A DNA stretch of 64,000 nucleotides from Pelomonas sp. CA6 (GTDB lineage Bacteria > Pseudomonadota > Gammaproteobacteria > Burkholderiales > Burkholderiaceae_C). Both the position numbers and the translations under genes were made by a program. The DNA lies in contig NZ_JAKZFD010000003.1 of NCBI RefSeq assembly GCF_022549225.1, positions 186,001 to 250,000 on the forward strand, written 5' to 3'. Positions 45,609-53,537 of this stretch are shown piece after piece. Position 1 is the first letter of the stretch; each line of letters starts with the position of its first letter. The notes beneath the pieces are model-generated. The model searched no databases. It saw only the letters and a program-made list of their open reading frames with translations, and was not told where the DNA came from.

Positions 45609-46511
45609 CTAGCCGCGGCCGCTGGCGTGGCGCGCCAGCCCGCTGACCAGCGCATCGAACACCACCTTGCAGCGCGGGCTGTGCCGCAGGTCCTCGTGCA
45701 TCGCGACCCAGGTTTCCAGGGGAAGGCTCAGGGCCTTGGCCAGCACGCGGCGCAGCGCCGGGTCGCGCTTGGCGACCGGCACCTGGCACAACCCCAGCCC
45801 GGCGCCGGCGCGGATCAGCGCCAGTTGCGCAAGGTCACTGTCGGCGCGTAGTGCGAAGCGCTCGCGCGCCAGCTGGGGATGGCGGCGCAGCAGCTCGCGC
45901 ACGAAGGGGCCGGGCTGGTCGAAGCCGATCAGCGCATGGCCGTCTGTTGCCAGCGCCTCGAGCGTGCGCGGCGTGCCGTGGGCGGCCAGGTAGCGCTCAT
46001 GCGCATGCAGCCCCAGTTCGATGCTGCCCACGCGGCGCGCGATCAGCTGCGCCTGGCGCGGTGGCGTCATGCGGATCGCGATGTCGGCCTCGCGTCGCAG
46101 CAGGTCCTGCAGCCTGTTGCTCAGCACCAGCTCGAACTCCAGGTCCGGATGCTGCGCGCGCAGCGCCGTCAGCAGCGGCGGCAGCACCTCCACGCCCACC
46201 ACCTCGCTGGCGGTGATGCGCACGATGCCGCGCACGCCATCGCCCTGGCTGCGCGCGGTGCGCTCCAGTGCCGCCGCGGTGCTGTCCATCGCCTCGGCAT
46301 AGGGGCGCAGCGCCAGCGCCGCTTCGGTGGGCAGCAGCCCTGCCGGCGTGCGCAGGAACAGCGGCTGGCCCAGCTGTGCCTCCAGCGCAGACACATGCCG
46401 GCCCACCGTGGGCTGTGTCAGCCCCAGCGTCCGTGCCGCGCCCGACAGCGAGCCTTCGCGCAGCACCCCCAGGAAGGAGCGGTACCACTCCCATGCAATC
46501 GTCGAAGCCAT
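45609..46511 (-). CDS. LysR family transcriptional regulator
   Basis: A 300-residue regulator with HTH (WEWYRSFLGVLREGSLSGAARTL, LTQPTVGRHVSALEAQLGQPLF) and an effector domain ending in a short basic tail. It is divergent from an atypical SDR gene across 101 bp, which is the likely target. It converges with the lipoprotein gene (6 bp between stops). Confidence 0.9.
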   Translation of the reverse strand: MASTIAWEWYRSFLGVLREGSLSGAARTLGLTQPTVGRHVSALEAQLGQPLFLRTPAGLLPTEAALALRPYAEAMDSTAAALERTARSQGDGVRGIVRITASEVVGVEVLPPLLTALRAQHPDLEFELVLSNRLQDLLRREADIAIRMTPPRQAQLIARRVGSIELGLHAHERYLAAHGTPRTLEALATDGHALIGFDQPGPFVRELLRRHPQLARERFALRADSDLAQLALIRAGAGLGLCQVPVAKRDPALRRVLAKALSLPLETWVAMHEDLRHSPRCKVVFDALVSGLARHASGRG

Positions 46512-46612
46512 GCATCAATGTATAGCGGCTGGTCGTTGTTCGGCAATTCCAAACAGGCCCTGTCTTGCCAAGAATCGCGCCAGTTCTTTCTTACGCAGCA
46601 CAGGAGCAAGGC

Positions 46613-47650
46613 ATGGACACGGGGACACAAGGGATGGCTGCCAGCGCGGCCGGGGCGGCGCGGGCGCCAGCGGACGGGCGCTGCGCGCTGGTCCTGGGCG
46701 CCAGCGGGGGCATCGGGGGCGCGGTGGCGCGGGCGCTGCGCGACGCGGGCTGGACGGTGCGGGCGCTCAAGCGCGGGCTGGCGGCCGAGTCCGAGCACCG
46801 CGACGGCCTGCACTGGCTGCGCGGCGACGCGCTGGATCGCGACGACGTGCGTCGCGCCGCGCAAGGGTGCGCCGTGATCGTGCATGCGGTGAATCCGCCC
46901 GGCTATCAGCGCTGGCAGGAGCTGGTGCTGCCCATGCTGGACAACACCTTGGCGGCCGCGGCGGACGTCGGCGCCACCCTCGTGCTGCCGGGCACGGTCT
47001 ACAACTACGGCCCCGATGCGTGGCCGCATCCCGCGGAGGACGCGCCCCAGCGCCCGACCACCCGCAAGGGCGCGATCCGCGTCGAGATGGAGCGCCGCCT
47101 GCGCGAGGGCGCCGAGCGCGGCGCCTTCCGCGCGATCGTGCTGCGCGCGGGGGACTTCTTCGGGCCTGGCGCGGCGAACAGCTGGTTCTCGCAGGGCCTG
47201 GTGCGGCCGGGGCGGCCGGTGGCGAGCGTGCAGCAGCCGGGCCGCGACGGCGTGGGACACCAATGGGCTTATCTGCCCGATGTCGCGGCGACGATGGTGG
47301 CGCTGATCGAACGCCGCGCGCGCCTGCCGGCCTTTGCCCGCTTCCACTTCGGCGGGCATTGGGACGCGGACGGCCGCCAGATGGTCGACGCGATCCGGCG
47401 CGTCGTCCTGCAGCGTGGCGGCGCGCTGCCGCGGGTGCGGCGCTTCCCCTGGTGGGCGGTGGTGCTGGGGCAGCCCGTGCTGCGCTTCTTCCGCGAGCTC
47501 GCCGAGATGCGCTATCTGTGGCGTGAGCCGCTGCGCATGGACGACGCGCGCCTGCGCGCCGAACTGACCCACGACGGCGGCGTGCCCCACACCCCGCTGG
47601 ACCTGGCGGTGGAGCGCACGCTGGAGGCGCTGGGCTGCCTGCCGGCCTAA
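46613..47650 (+). CDS. NAD(P)-dependent atypical SDR (epimerase-like)
   Basis: A 345-residue protein. The nucleotide site is [22 protein letters not shown] at about residues 25-45, followed by [27 protein letters not shown] and [11 protein letters not shown]. The canonical YxxxK pair is not evident, so it is an atypical SDR. ATG 46613 has AGGAG seven bases upstream and was preferred over one 16 codons earlier. It is divergent from a LysR gene. Its stop overlaps by four bases the convergent stop of gdx. Confidence 0.82.
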   Translation: MDTGTQGMAASAAGAARAPADGRCALVLGASGGIGGAVARALRDAGWTVRALKRGLAAESEHRDGLHWLRGDALDRDDVRRAAQGCAVIVHAVNPPGYQRWQELVLPMLDNTLAAAADVGATLVLPGTVYNYGPDAWPHPAEDAPQRPTTRKGAIRVEMERRLREGAERGAFRAIVLRAGDFFGPGAANSWFSQGLVRPGRPVASVQQPGRDGVGHQWAYLPDVAATMVALIERRARLPAFARFHFGGHWDADGRQMVDAIRRVVLQRGGALPRVRRFPWWAVVLGQPVLRFFRELAEMRYLWREPLRMDDARLRAELTHDGGVPHTPLDLAVERTLEALGCLPA

Positions 47651-47967
47651 GCGGTCGACGAGAGCTTCAGCCCGGCGATGCCCAGCACGATCAGCGCCAG
47701 GCTGGCGATGCGGACCAGGGAGGGCGCCTCGCCCAGCAGCGTCATGCCGACGATGGCGGTGCCCACCGCGCCTATGCCGACCCAGACGGCATAGGCCGTG
47801 CCCACGGGCAACTCGCGCATCGCCCAGCTCAGCAGGCCCAGGCTCAGCACAAAGGCCAGCGCGGTGCCCACGGAGGGCCACAGCCGCGTGAAGCCCTCGG
47901 TGTATTTCAGGCCCACGGCCCAGACGATCTCGAACAGTCCGGCCACGACAAGAATCAGCCAATTCAT
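47647..47967 (-). CDS. gdx: SMR family guanidinium exporter
   Basis: A 106-residue, four-helix inner-membrane exporter. The N-terminus [20 protein letters not shown] with the conserved Glu in the first helix, followed by [12 protein letters not shown], is the signature of the SugE/Gdx branch rather than the multidrug EmrE branch. Gdx proteins expel guanidinium in exchange for protons. The start at 47967 was chosen over an upstream frame because family similarity begins there and GGAG lies eight bases upstream. A guanidine-II riboswitch in the leader gives independent support. Confidence 0.93.
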   Translation of the reverse strand: MNWLILVVAGLFEIVWAVGLKYTEGFTRLWPSVGTALAFVLSLGLLSWAMRELPVGTAYAVWVGIGAVGTAIVGMTLLGEAPSLVRIASLALIVLGIAGLKLSSTA

Positions 47968-47987
47968 CAGGAACTCCACGGTCATGT

Positions 47988-48031
47988 GGGGCCGTCCCCG
48001 ATGAAACCCGCGCGGCAAAGTCGTCCCTGCC
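47988..48031 (-). ncRNA. Guanidine-II (mini-ykkC) riboswitch
   Basis: Read on the minus strand, two short hairpins capped by ACGR tetraloops precede gdx. The first is GGCAGGG-ACGA-CTTTGCC (48031-48014) and the second is GGGG-ACGG-CCCC (47999-47988), separated by 14 bases. This is the exact guanidine-II architecture, and the second hairpin lies just before the Shine-Dalgarno GGAG and the gdx start, as expected for translational control by guanidine. Confidence 0.85.
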
Positions 48032-48100
48032 CGCGCCCACGCGCGTCATGGCGTGAGGCCCGCAGTCTAGCAACGGCCGGGGCTGGCCGGTGCCGTGGGC

Positions 48101-48757
48101 TCAGATCCCGGCCCAGGCATGGCGCAGGAGCAGGGCGGACAGCAACAGCATGGTCAGGCCGATCAGCGTGTCCAGCCACTGCCAGGCGCGCGGGCGGGCG
48201 AACCAGGGCGCCAGCCCGCGTGCGCCGAAGCCCAGCAGCCCGAACCACAGTGCGCTGGCGCTGCTGGCCCCGGCCACGAACCAGCCGCGCAGCGCCGCGG
48301 GCTGCTGCGCGCCGATGCTGCCCATCAGCAGCACCGTGTCCAGGTAGACATGCGGATTGAGCAGCGTGAAGGCCGCGGCCTGGGTCAGGGCCGCCGCGCG
48401 GCCCAGCCCGGCGTCCGCGCCGCTGGCCTGCAGCTGGCCGGGGCGGCGTGCGCGCCGCAATGCCCGCGCGCCGTAGACGGCCAGGAACAGCGCGCCCGCC
48501 AACGCCATCGCGCGCGCCAGCGCGGGGCGTTCTCCCAGCGCGCTGGCCATGCCCATGACGCCCGCCGCGATCAGCAGCGCATCGGCGACGGCGCAGAAGA
48601 GCACGATGCTGCCCACATGCTCGCGACGCAGGCCCTGACGCAGCACGAAGGCGTTCTGTGCGCCGATCGCGACGATCAGGCCCAGGCTCAGGAGCAGGCC
48701 CTGCACGAAAGCGGCGGAGGGCGCTGCGGCGGCTGCGGTGGCGGTCGAGGTCATCAT
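48101..48757 (-). CDS. argO: Arginine/lysine exporter, LysE/ArgO family
   Basis: A 218-residue membrane protein with about six helices. The family signature is LSLGLIVAIGAQNAFVLRQGLRREHVG near the N-terminus, with LLNPHVYLDTVLLMGSIG in the middle. It exports basic amino acids. The divergent LysR gene is of the ArgP/LysG type, the usual activator. Two adjacent ATGs at 48757/48754 are possible; an earlier one at 48814 would leave no room for a promoter. Confidence 0.9.
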   Translation of the reverse strand: MMTSTATAAAAAPSAAFVQGLLLSLGLIVAIGAQNAFVLRQGLRREHVGSIVLFCAVADALLIAAGVMGMASALGERPALARAMALAGALFLAVYGARALRRARRPGQLQASGADAGLGRAAALTQAAAFTLLNPHVYLDTVLLMGSIGAQQPAALRGWFVAGASSASALWFGLLGFGARGLAPWFARPRAWQWLDTLIGLTMLLLSALLLRHAWAGI

Positions 48758-48826
48758 CGGGCGCAGCTTGCCAGCCGCAGCGTGTGAAGACAAACTAACT
48801 CTCCTAATCATCATTTAGAAAAACTA

Positions 48827-49723
48827 ATGCTCGACTACGCCGCGCTGTCCGCTCTTGCCGCCGTGGTCCGGGAGGGCAGCTTTGAGCGCGCGGCCCGTGC
48901 CCTGCATGTCACGCCTTCGGCTGTTTCGCAACGCATCCGCCTGTTGGAAGAGCGCGTCGGCTGCGCCCTGGTGGTGCGCGGCCAGCCTTGCGCGGCGACC
49001 GAAGCGGGACGCCGGCTGTGCCGGCACGTGGACCAGGTGCGGCTGCTCGAACAAGACCTGCAGGTGGCGCTGCCCGCGCTCGCGCCGCAAGACCCGGCGC
49101 GCGTGCGGCTGCCCATCGCCGTCAATGCCGACAGTCTGGCGACCTGGGCGGCGCCGGTGTTGGCCGCCTTCGCCGCCGAGCATCCGGTGCTGCTGGAGGT
49201 GGTGGTCGACGACCAGGACCACACCAACGAGTGGCTGCGCAGTGGCGCGGTGATGGCCGCCGTGACCGGGACGGCCCGGCCTGCGGCCGGCAGCAACAGC
49301 CAGCCGCTGGGGGCGATGCGTTACCGGGCCGCGGCCAGCCCGGCCTTCCTGGCCCGCCACTTTCCACAGGGCGTGGGCGCGGGCACCCTGGCCCGGGCAC
49401 CCAGCCTGGTCTTCAGCACCAAGGACGATTTGCAGTCGCGCTGGGCGCGCCGCCTGTGCCATCGCCATGTCGAGCTGCCGCGCCATGTGCTGCCCTCGTC
49501 CCAGGCCTTCGTCACCGCGGCGGAGGCCGGCATGGGCTGGGGCATGTGCCCGGAGGCGGACATCGCCGCGCAGCTGCGCGATGGCCGGCTGGTGGAACTG
49601 GTGCCCGACACCCCGCTGGATGTCGCGCTGCATTGGCAGCACGCCAGGGCGGCCTCCACGCTGCTGGAGCGACTGACGGCCGCCATGCTGGCGGCCGCGC
49701 GCCGGGCGCTGCGGCAGGGCTGA
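48827..49723 (+). CDS. argP: LysR regulator, ArgP/LysG type
   Basis: A 298-residue LysR protein. The start MLDYAALSALAAVVREGSFERAARALHVTPSAVSQRIRLLEERVG is characteristic of ArgP (IciA)/LysG activators, as is PIAVNADSLATWAAPVL in the effector domain. It is divergent from argO across about 70 bp of AT-rich DNA (AACTAACTCTCCTAATCATCATTTAG), the expected control region. It should activate argO when lysine or arginine accumulates. Confidence 0.92.
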   Translation: MLDYAALSALAAVVREGSFERAARALHVTPSAVSQRIRLLEERVGCALVVRGQPCAATEAGRRLCRHVDQVRLLEQDLQVALPALAPQDPARVRLPIAVNADSLATWAAPVLAAFAAEHPVLLEVVVDDQDHTNEWLRSGAVMAAVTGTARPAAGSNSQPLGAMRYRAAASPAFLARHFPQGVGAGTLARAPSLVFSTKDDLQSRWARRLCHRHVELPRHVLPSSQAFVTAAEAGMGWGMCPEADIAAQLRDGRLVELVPDTPLDVALHWQHARAASTLLERLTAAMLAAARRALRQG

Positions 49724-50020
49724 GCACAGGCCGGGCGGGGTAGTGGCCTGGTCCTGGTCGTGGTGCTGCTCCTGCTGGAACGCGTCTGGGGGCATCGTGG
49801 CCCCGCCGTCCATGGGCGCCCGCGCCATCTGCCACGTCAGGAAGCCGGTGAAGTCCAGCACCAGAGCTGTGGCTAGCAGGCCATGGTTGGAATTGGCGAG
49901 GTCTGAGCCCGGCCCCGCGACGCGGCCGGTCAGTATGGGGCGGGCCAAGTTCCTGCATCGCTGCAAACGCAGGGATCAGCGCTAGGTGGGCGAAGACCAA
50001 GGGTAAGGTGTGCCAATAGC
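49724..50020. other. Interval without a confident gene
   Basis: About 300 bp between argP and an AT-rich convergent gene. Short open frames on both strands (for example a plus-strand frame ending at 49985) lack start signals and family motifs. The base composition drops from G/C-rich to AT-richer near its right end, marking the boundary of the probable foreign segment. Confidence 0.4.
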
Positions 50021-51037
50021 TCAAGGTTCTGCACACGCTTCGCTTGGACGAGTGACGTTACAAACCCATTGCCATTCGACCCATGCTGTTTCTTTTAGCT
50101 CCACTGAGAACGTCAACATCCCGGGAACATTGACGTCTATCTTCAAGGGTGTGCCTGTCACGACGGAATCGTATGGGTTTTGCATGCCGCGAACGACATC
50201 TACAGGAGCCCCTTTGCTTAGCTTTATGGTCATCTGACTATTTCGTGTGATGTAGTCAAAATTGTTCCAGATGAAGTCCCCGATTCTGAATTCCTGACCA
50301 TTGGGAAGGCGCACTACAGAAGATTGAGGGACGAGCTGCTGAAGCCCTGAGCGAAAGTTGTTCCCTTCTGCCACGACAAATAGCGATGAACGAATATTCT
50401 TGGAGAAGTTGACTACTGCTTCTTCAAGCTGCGTGTCGAGCTTGCCTGAGATTTTGTCGACGAGTAGTTCTCCGACTATGGGGAGAAGCCAAGAGAGATT
50501 GCTGTCGCACGCCGTAGAAGATGTTGGGTTTAACTCCAGTGCGACTGTGCCTGGAAGTATGGGGCCGGCAGTCCCAGCCTGACCAATGACGCGAATATTG
50601 TTAAAAGTAAGGACGTTCTGACAGTCGTAGCGAATAATGCCGCCCATTTTCCCTTGGAATGAACTCACCGCGCTGTATGATGGGCCCATCACTTCTATGC
50701 GAATTACGCCCGCCGGCGTTGGTGTTAAGGTTATATTCAGATCTCCGCTGATCCTGCTACTCAGGAACTGGGCGCCATTGAGTTCCACTTTGGGACGAAG
50801 TGCGCTGTCGATTCCGTTCTTAATAAGCAGAGGTGCCCCGATGGCCTCTCCAGCGAGCGTGTGCAACGGTCCATAGATTGAACGAGGCTCAGTGATGGCA
50901 GATGAGCCGCCGTTGACTGTGACTGTCGCGGTGTAGAAGCGGTTTTGAACCTGTGGTACCCAATCAGCTCGCGCTGAGCCCATCGTGACCATCGGAACTA
51001 GTGCGAGAACGCGAGCTAAGTGCTGTATGGTTTCCAA
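50021..51037 (-). CDS. AT-rich secreted protein of unknown function
   Basis: A 338-residue protein that I cannot place in a family. A signal peptide is evident (LARVLALVPMVTMGSARADW). The mature part is rich in beta-type sequence (TVTVNGGSSAITEPRSIYGPLHTL, VIRIEVMGPSYSAV), with an amphipathic helix around VGELLVDKISGKLDTQLEEAV. The start is taken as TTG at 51037 because GGGAGA lies 5-6 bases upstream; ATG at 51070 has no Shine-Dalgarno and would put charged residues before the signal peptide. Codon use is markedly AT-richer than the neighbours, so recent transfer is likely. Confidence 0.7.
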   Translation of the reverse strand: METIQHLARVLALVPMVTMGSARADWVPQVQNRFYTATVTVNGGSSAITEPRSIYGPLHTLAGEAIGAPLLIKNGIDSALRPKVELNGAQFLSSRISGDLNITLTPTPAGVIRIEVMGPSYSAVSSFQGKMGGIIRYDCQNVLTFNNIRVIGQAGTAGPILPGTVALELNPTSSTACDSNLSWLLPIVGELLVDKISGKLDTQLEEAVVNFSKNIRSSLFVVAEGNNFRSGLQQLVPQSSVVRLPNGQEFRIGDFIWNNFDYITRNSQMTIKLSKGAPVDVVRGMQNPYDSVVTGTPLKIDVNVPGMLTFSVELKETAWVEWQWVCNVTRPSEACAEP

Positions 51038-51415
51038 TCGTTTCTCCCAGTGCGCATGCCAATCTGGCACCTAGGGATCCTAGAAGAGGCCGCTTCAGTT
51101 CGGCTCTGTAAGAGTTGACAGGATCAGAAATTGGTTTCAAAGAAAGATTGGACGCAGGAAGCGCAATCAGTCTCCTATGGCAACGACGGGGCGGTATCTC
51201 TGTCGCTCACGACACTGAGGGTTTGGGAGCTGTAAGTTGGTTGGCCAAACGGCCTTTGCTGGTCACTTTGAGAATCTGTCGGTGGACCTTCGGTCTGTCC
51301 AGGGAGGGCGACTGCTCGGACGCGAAGGCCGAATACTTCGGCGAAGGCTTGGCCGCCGCGCTGCCATTGCGCAGAATGGCAGCGGGTGTTTTCCCATGTC
51401 CGACCTGGAGCCGCG
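51038..51415. other. Interval without a confident gene
   Basis: About 380 bp with intermediate composition between the AT-rich secreted-protein gene and the cupin gene. It must hold both promoters. A plus-strand open frame here (from 51115) overlaps the cupin start in another frame and has no family resemblance. No repeat or hairpin stood out. Confidence 0.4.
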
Positions 51416-51928
51416 ATGACGAGCAGCAAGCCCTTGGTGAACCTCGACGAGGTTGAGTTCACCGACATCGAGGAGAACGGCTACTACAGCTCCCGGCGCG
51501 CGCAGTTCAGCGCGTCGATCGGGGCGCGCAAGCTGGGCTACAACCTGACCGAGCTGCCGCCGGGCAAGGCGCAATGCCCCTTCCATGCCCATCGCGCCGA
51601 GGAGGAGATGTTCCTGATCCTGGACGGCGAGGGCGAGCTGCGCTTCGGCGACCGGCGCTACCCGCTGCGCCGCCACGATGTGGTCGCCTGCCCCACCGGC
51701 GGCGCCGAGGTGGCGCATCAGATCATCAACACCGGACGCACGACCCTGCGTTATCTGGCACTGTCCAACCTGGCGCCGGTGGAGGTCTGCGAATACCCCG
51801 ATTCCGGCAAGCTCGGCGCCTTTGCCGACGAGCCCGGCACGCCGGCGCTGCGCGGCATGTACCGGGCCGAGACCACGGTCGACTACTACGACCGCGAGTC
51901 GACCGACGCGCCCCCGCGCGAAGCCTGA
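51416..51928 (+). CDS. Cupin domain protein
   Basis: A 170-residue single-domain cupin. Motif 1 is PFHAHRAEEEMFLILDGEGELRFG (His, His, Glu metal ligands) and motif 2 follows in HDVVACPTGGAEVAHQIINTG. Similar proteins include small-molecule isomerases, dioxygenases and sugar-binding sensors. It lies 337 bp upstream of the kynurenine-type cluster on the same strand and could be an accessory enzyme (a cupin serves in bacilysin synthesis), but the gap leaves this open. No clear Shine-Dalgarno precedes ATG 51416. Confidence 0.82.
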   Translation: MTSSKPLVNLDEVEFTDIEENGYYSSRRAQFSASIGARKLGYNLTELPPGKAQCPFHAHRAEEEMFLILDGEGELRFGDRRYPLRRHDVVACPTGGAEVAHQIINTGRTTLRYLALSNLAPVEVCEYPDSGKLGAFADEPGTPALRGMYRAETTVDYYDRESTDAPPREA

Positions 51929-52265
51929 CACCGCGCGGCCGCGCCGCCGCATCCCCGCCGTCACCGTCGTTCTGCTGACCCGTTCCGCCCGTTGTGCCGG
52001 GCGGAACGATCACCCCTGCGCGCCGCCGCGGTGCCCGTTTCCGCGCGGGCCGCCCCCGTCCAAGCGGCCTAACAAAGCCCCTGGGGCGTCACAACCTATG
52101 CAATCAGGTAGCTACCAGCGCGGGTTTGGAACGCCCAAAGTCGCATCGTTTCTTGCCTGAATCAATGCGCCGAAATCGAGTTGGGAACGCCGGGTCCCGG
52201 CCTGCATCGGGCCACCGGATGGGCTCTCTTCCGGGTGTTTCGAATGGAAGGAAGGGGGTGGCGGG
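51929..52265 (+). promoter_or_regulatory. Leader region of the biosynthetic cluster
   Basis: A 337-bp interval without a gene. It holds a GCCTAAC box (52067-52073) followed by a small GCCCC-T-GGGGC hairpin, and two similar strings TTTGGAACGCCCA (about 52124) and TTGGGAACGCCGG (about 52181). The strong Shine-Dalgarno AAGGAAGGGGG lies just before the first cluster gene. The similar strings could be binding half-sites. No regulator gene is adjacent in the window. Confidence 0.4.
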
Positions 52266-53513
52266 ATGCTGATTTCTGAAACGACCCAGGCCCTGCAGGA
52301 ATGGGCCGAACGGCCTGTTGCGCAGCGGTTCCCCTACGCGCCGACGCTGAACGCGCTGCGCCGTCGTGGCAAGCACTTCATGGCCGCCGAGCTGCTGGCG
52401 GCACTGGCCCAGGCGCGCCGCCAGTGGCTGGCCAGCCACGAGGCCTCGCCGGAACTCTTCCTGGGCAAATTCCTCGACGTCGTGCTCGACAAGTACGACG
52501 GCCGCTACGACTACCTCAGCTACACGGCGCTGCCGCTGCTGGAGCATGGGCGCACGCAGGCCGGCGACGAGGCGGACCCCGCGCTGATCCTGCAGGTGCA
52601 CGACAGCGCGCTGTGTTCGCTGATCGGCGACGCGATCCGCTTCGAGCTGCGGCGCCTGCACGGCGACACCGGCTATCTGCGCGAGATGCCGCCGGATCGC
52701 GAGCTGCTGGAGCGCCGCATCGGCTTCGCGCTGCGCAGCCTGGAGCCAGCGCTGCGGCGCCTGGGCTATCCGGGCGAGCGCGAGCCGGAGGCCCTGCCGC
52801 TCACCGCGGCGCGCGTGGTGCGCTTCTGCGCCAACCTGCCGCTGGCGCACAGCCCCTTCGTGCTCGACGTGTCGATGCAGCCGGTCTATGTGGCGCATGA
52901 CGAGCATCTGTTCCTGCGCATCCTGCAGGCGCTGGACAGCAGCTTCATCAGCGTCTGCGAGCTGCTGACGCAGGCGCTGCGCCTGTTCGACGGCGCGCCG
53001 CAGCGCAGCGTGCCCTTCATCCGCGCGGCAGAGACCCTGCTGGACGAGGGGCTGCGCCACTTCCACACGCTGTCGACCATGCAGCGCGAATCCTTCCGCT
53101 GCTTCCGCGAGTTCACCTCCGGGGCCAGTGCGATCCAGTCGCTGAACTACAAGCGCATGGAGAGCCTGTGCTCGCGGCCCGCCGACGAGCGGCTGGATTC
53201 GCCCGCCTATGACGCGGTGCCGCTGCTGCAGCAGGCGCTGCGCCAGGGCGGCGCATCGCTGGACGACAAGCTCGCCGCACTGCGCCGCCAGCCCGGCGCG
53301 CATGCCGCGGCGATTCCCGTGGTGGAGGAGGCGATGCAGCGGCTGGGCGTCACGCTGACGCGCTGGCGCCATTCCCACTACGGCATCGCTAAGAAGTACC
53401 TCGGCGACAGCACGGGCACCGGCTACACCGAGGGCACGCCCTATCTGAAGAAGGTCAAGGACCTGCAGGTCTTCCGCTCGCTGCGGGCGGATGCCGGCGC
53501 GGTCGGCGAGTAA
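52266..53513 (+). CDS. Tryptophan 2,3-dioxygenase-superfamily protein (long form)
   Basis: A 415-residue protein, first gene of the cluster. The N-terminal 200 residues (…KFLDVVLDKYDGRYDYLSYTALPLL…) are not typical of catabolic TDO. The C-terminal half carries the TDO core: FREFTSGASAIQSLNYKRMES corresponds to the FRxxLxPASGFQSLQFR substrate loop. LTRWRHSHYG contains the expected proximal heme ligand H371, and GTGYTEGTPYLKK matches the GTGGSSGxxYL loop. It probably is a heme oxygenase acting on tryptophan or an indole intermediate; relatives in natural-product pathways do other reactions. It is followed 24 bp later by the FAD monooxygenase. Confidence 0.72.
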   Translation: MLISETTQALQEWAERPVAQRFPYAPTLNALRRRGKHFMAAELLAALAQARRQWLASHEASPELFLGKFLDVVLDKYDGRYDYLSYTALPLLEHGRTQAGDEADPALILQVHDSALCSLIGDAIRFELRRLHGDTGYLREMPPDRELLERRIGFALRSLEPALRRLGYPGEREPEALPLTAARVVRFCANLPLAHSPFVLDVSMQPVYVAHDEHLFLRILQALDSSFISVCELLTQALRLFDGAPQRSVPFIRAAETLLDEGLRHFHTLSTMQRESFRCFREFTSGASAIQSLNYKRMESLCSRPADERLDSPAYDAVPLLQQALRQGGASLDDKLAALRRQPGAHAAAIPVVEEAMQRLGVTLTRWRHSHYGIAKKYLGDSTGTGYTEGTPYLKKVKDLQVFRSLRADAGAVGE

Positions 53514-53537
53514 CGAGAGAGCGAGGAGGAGACCACC

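Noticed and set aside
47968-48115. Guanidine-I (ykkC) riboswitch before gdx
   Set aside because: The conserved guanidine-I core strings are missing, whereas the two ACGR hairpins fit guanidine-II.
49743-49985. Small gene after argP
   Set aside because: Composition and lack of start signal suggest a chance frame.
52266-53513. PrnB-like pyrrolnitrin enzyme
   Set aside because: Same superfamily, but no halogenase or other prn gene is present and the WRxxH and GTG loops look TDO-like.
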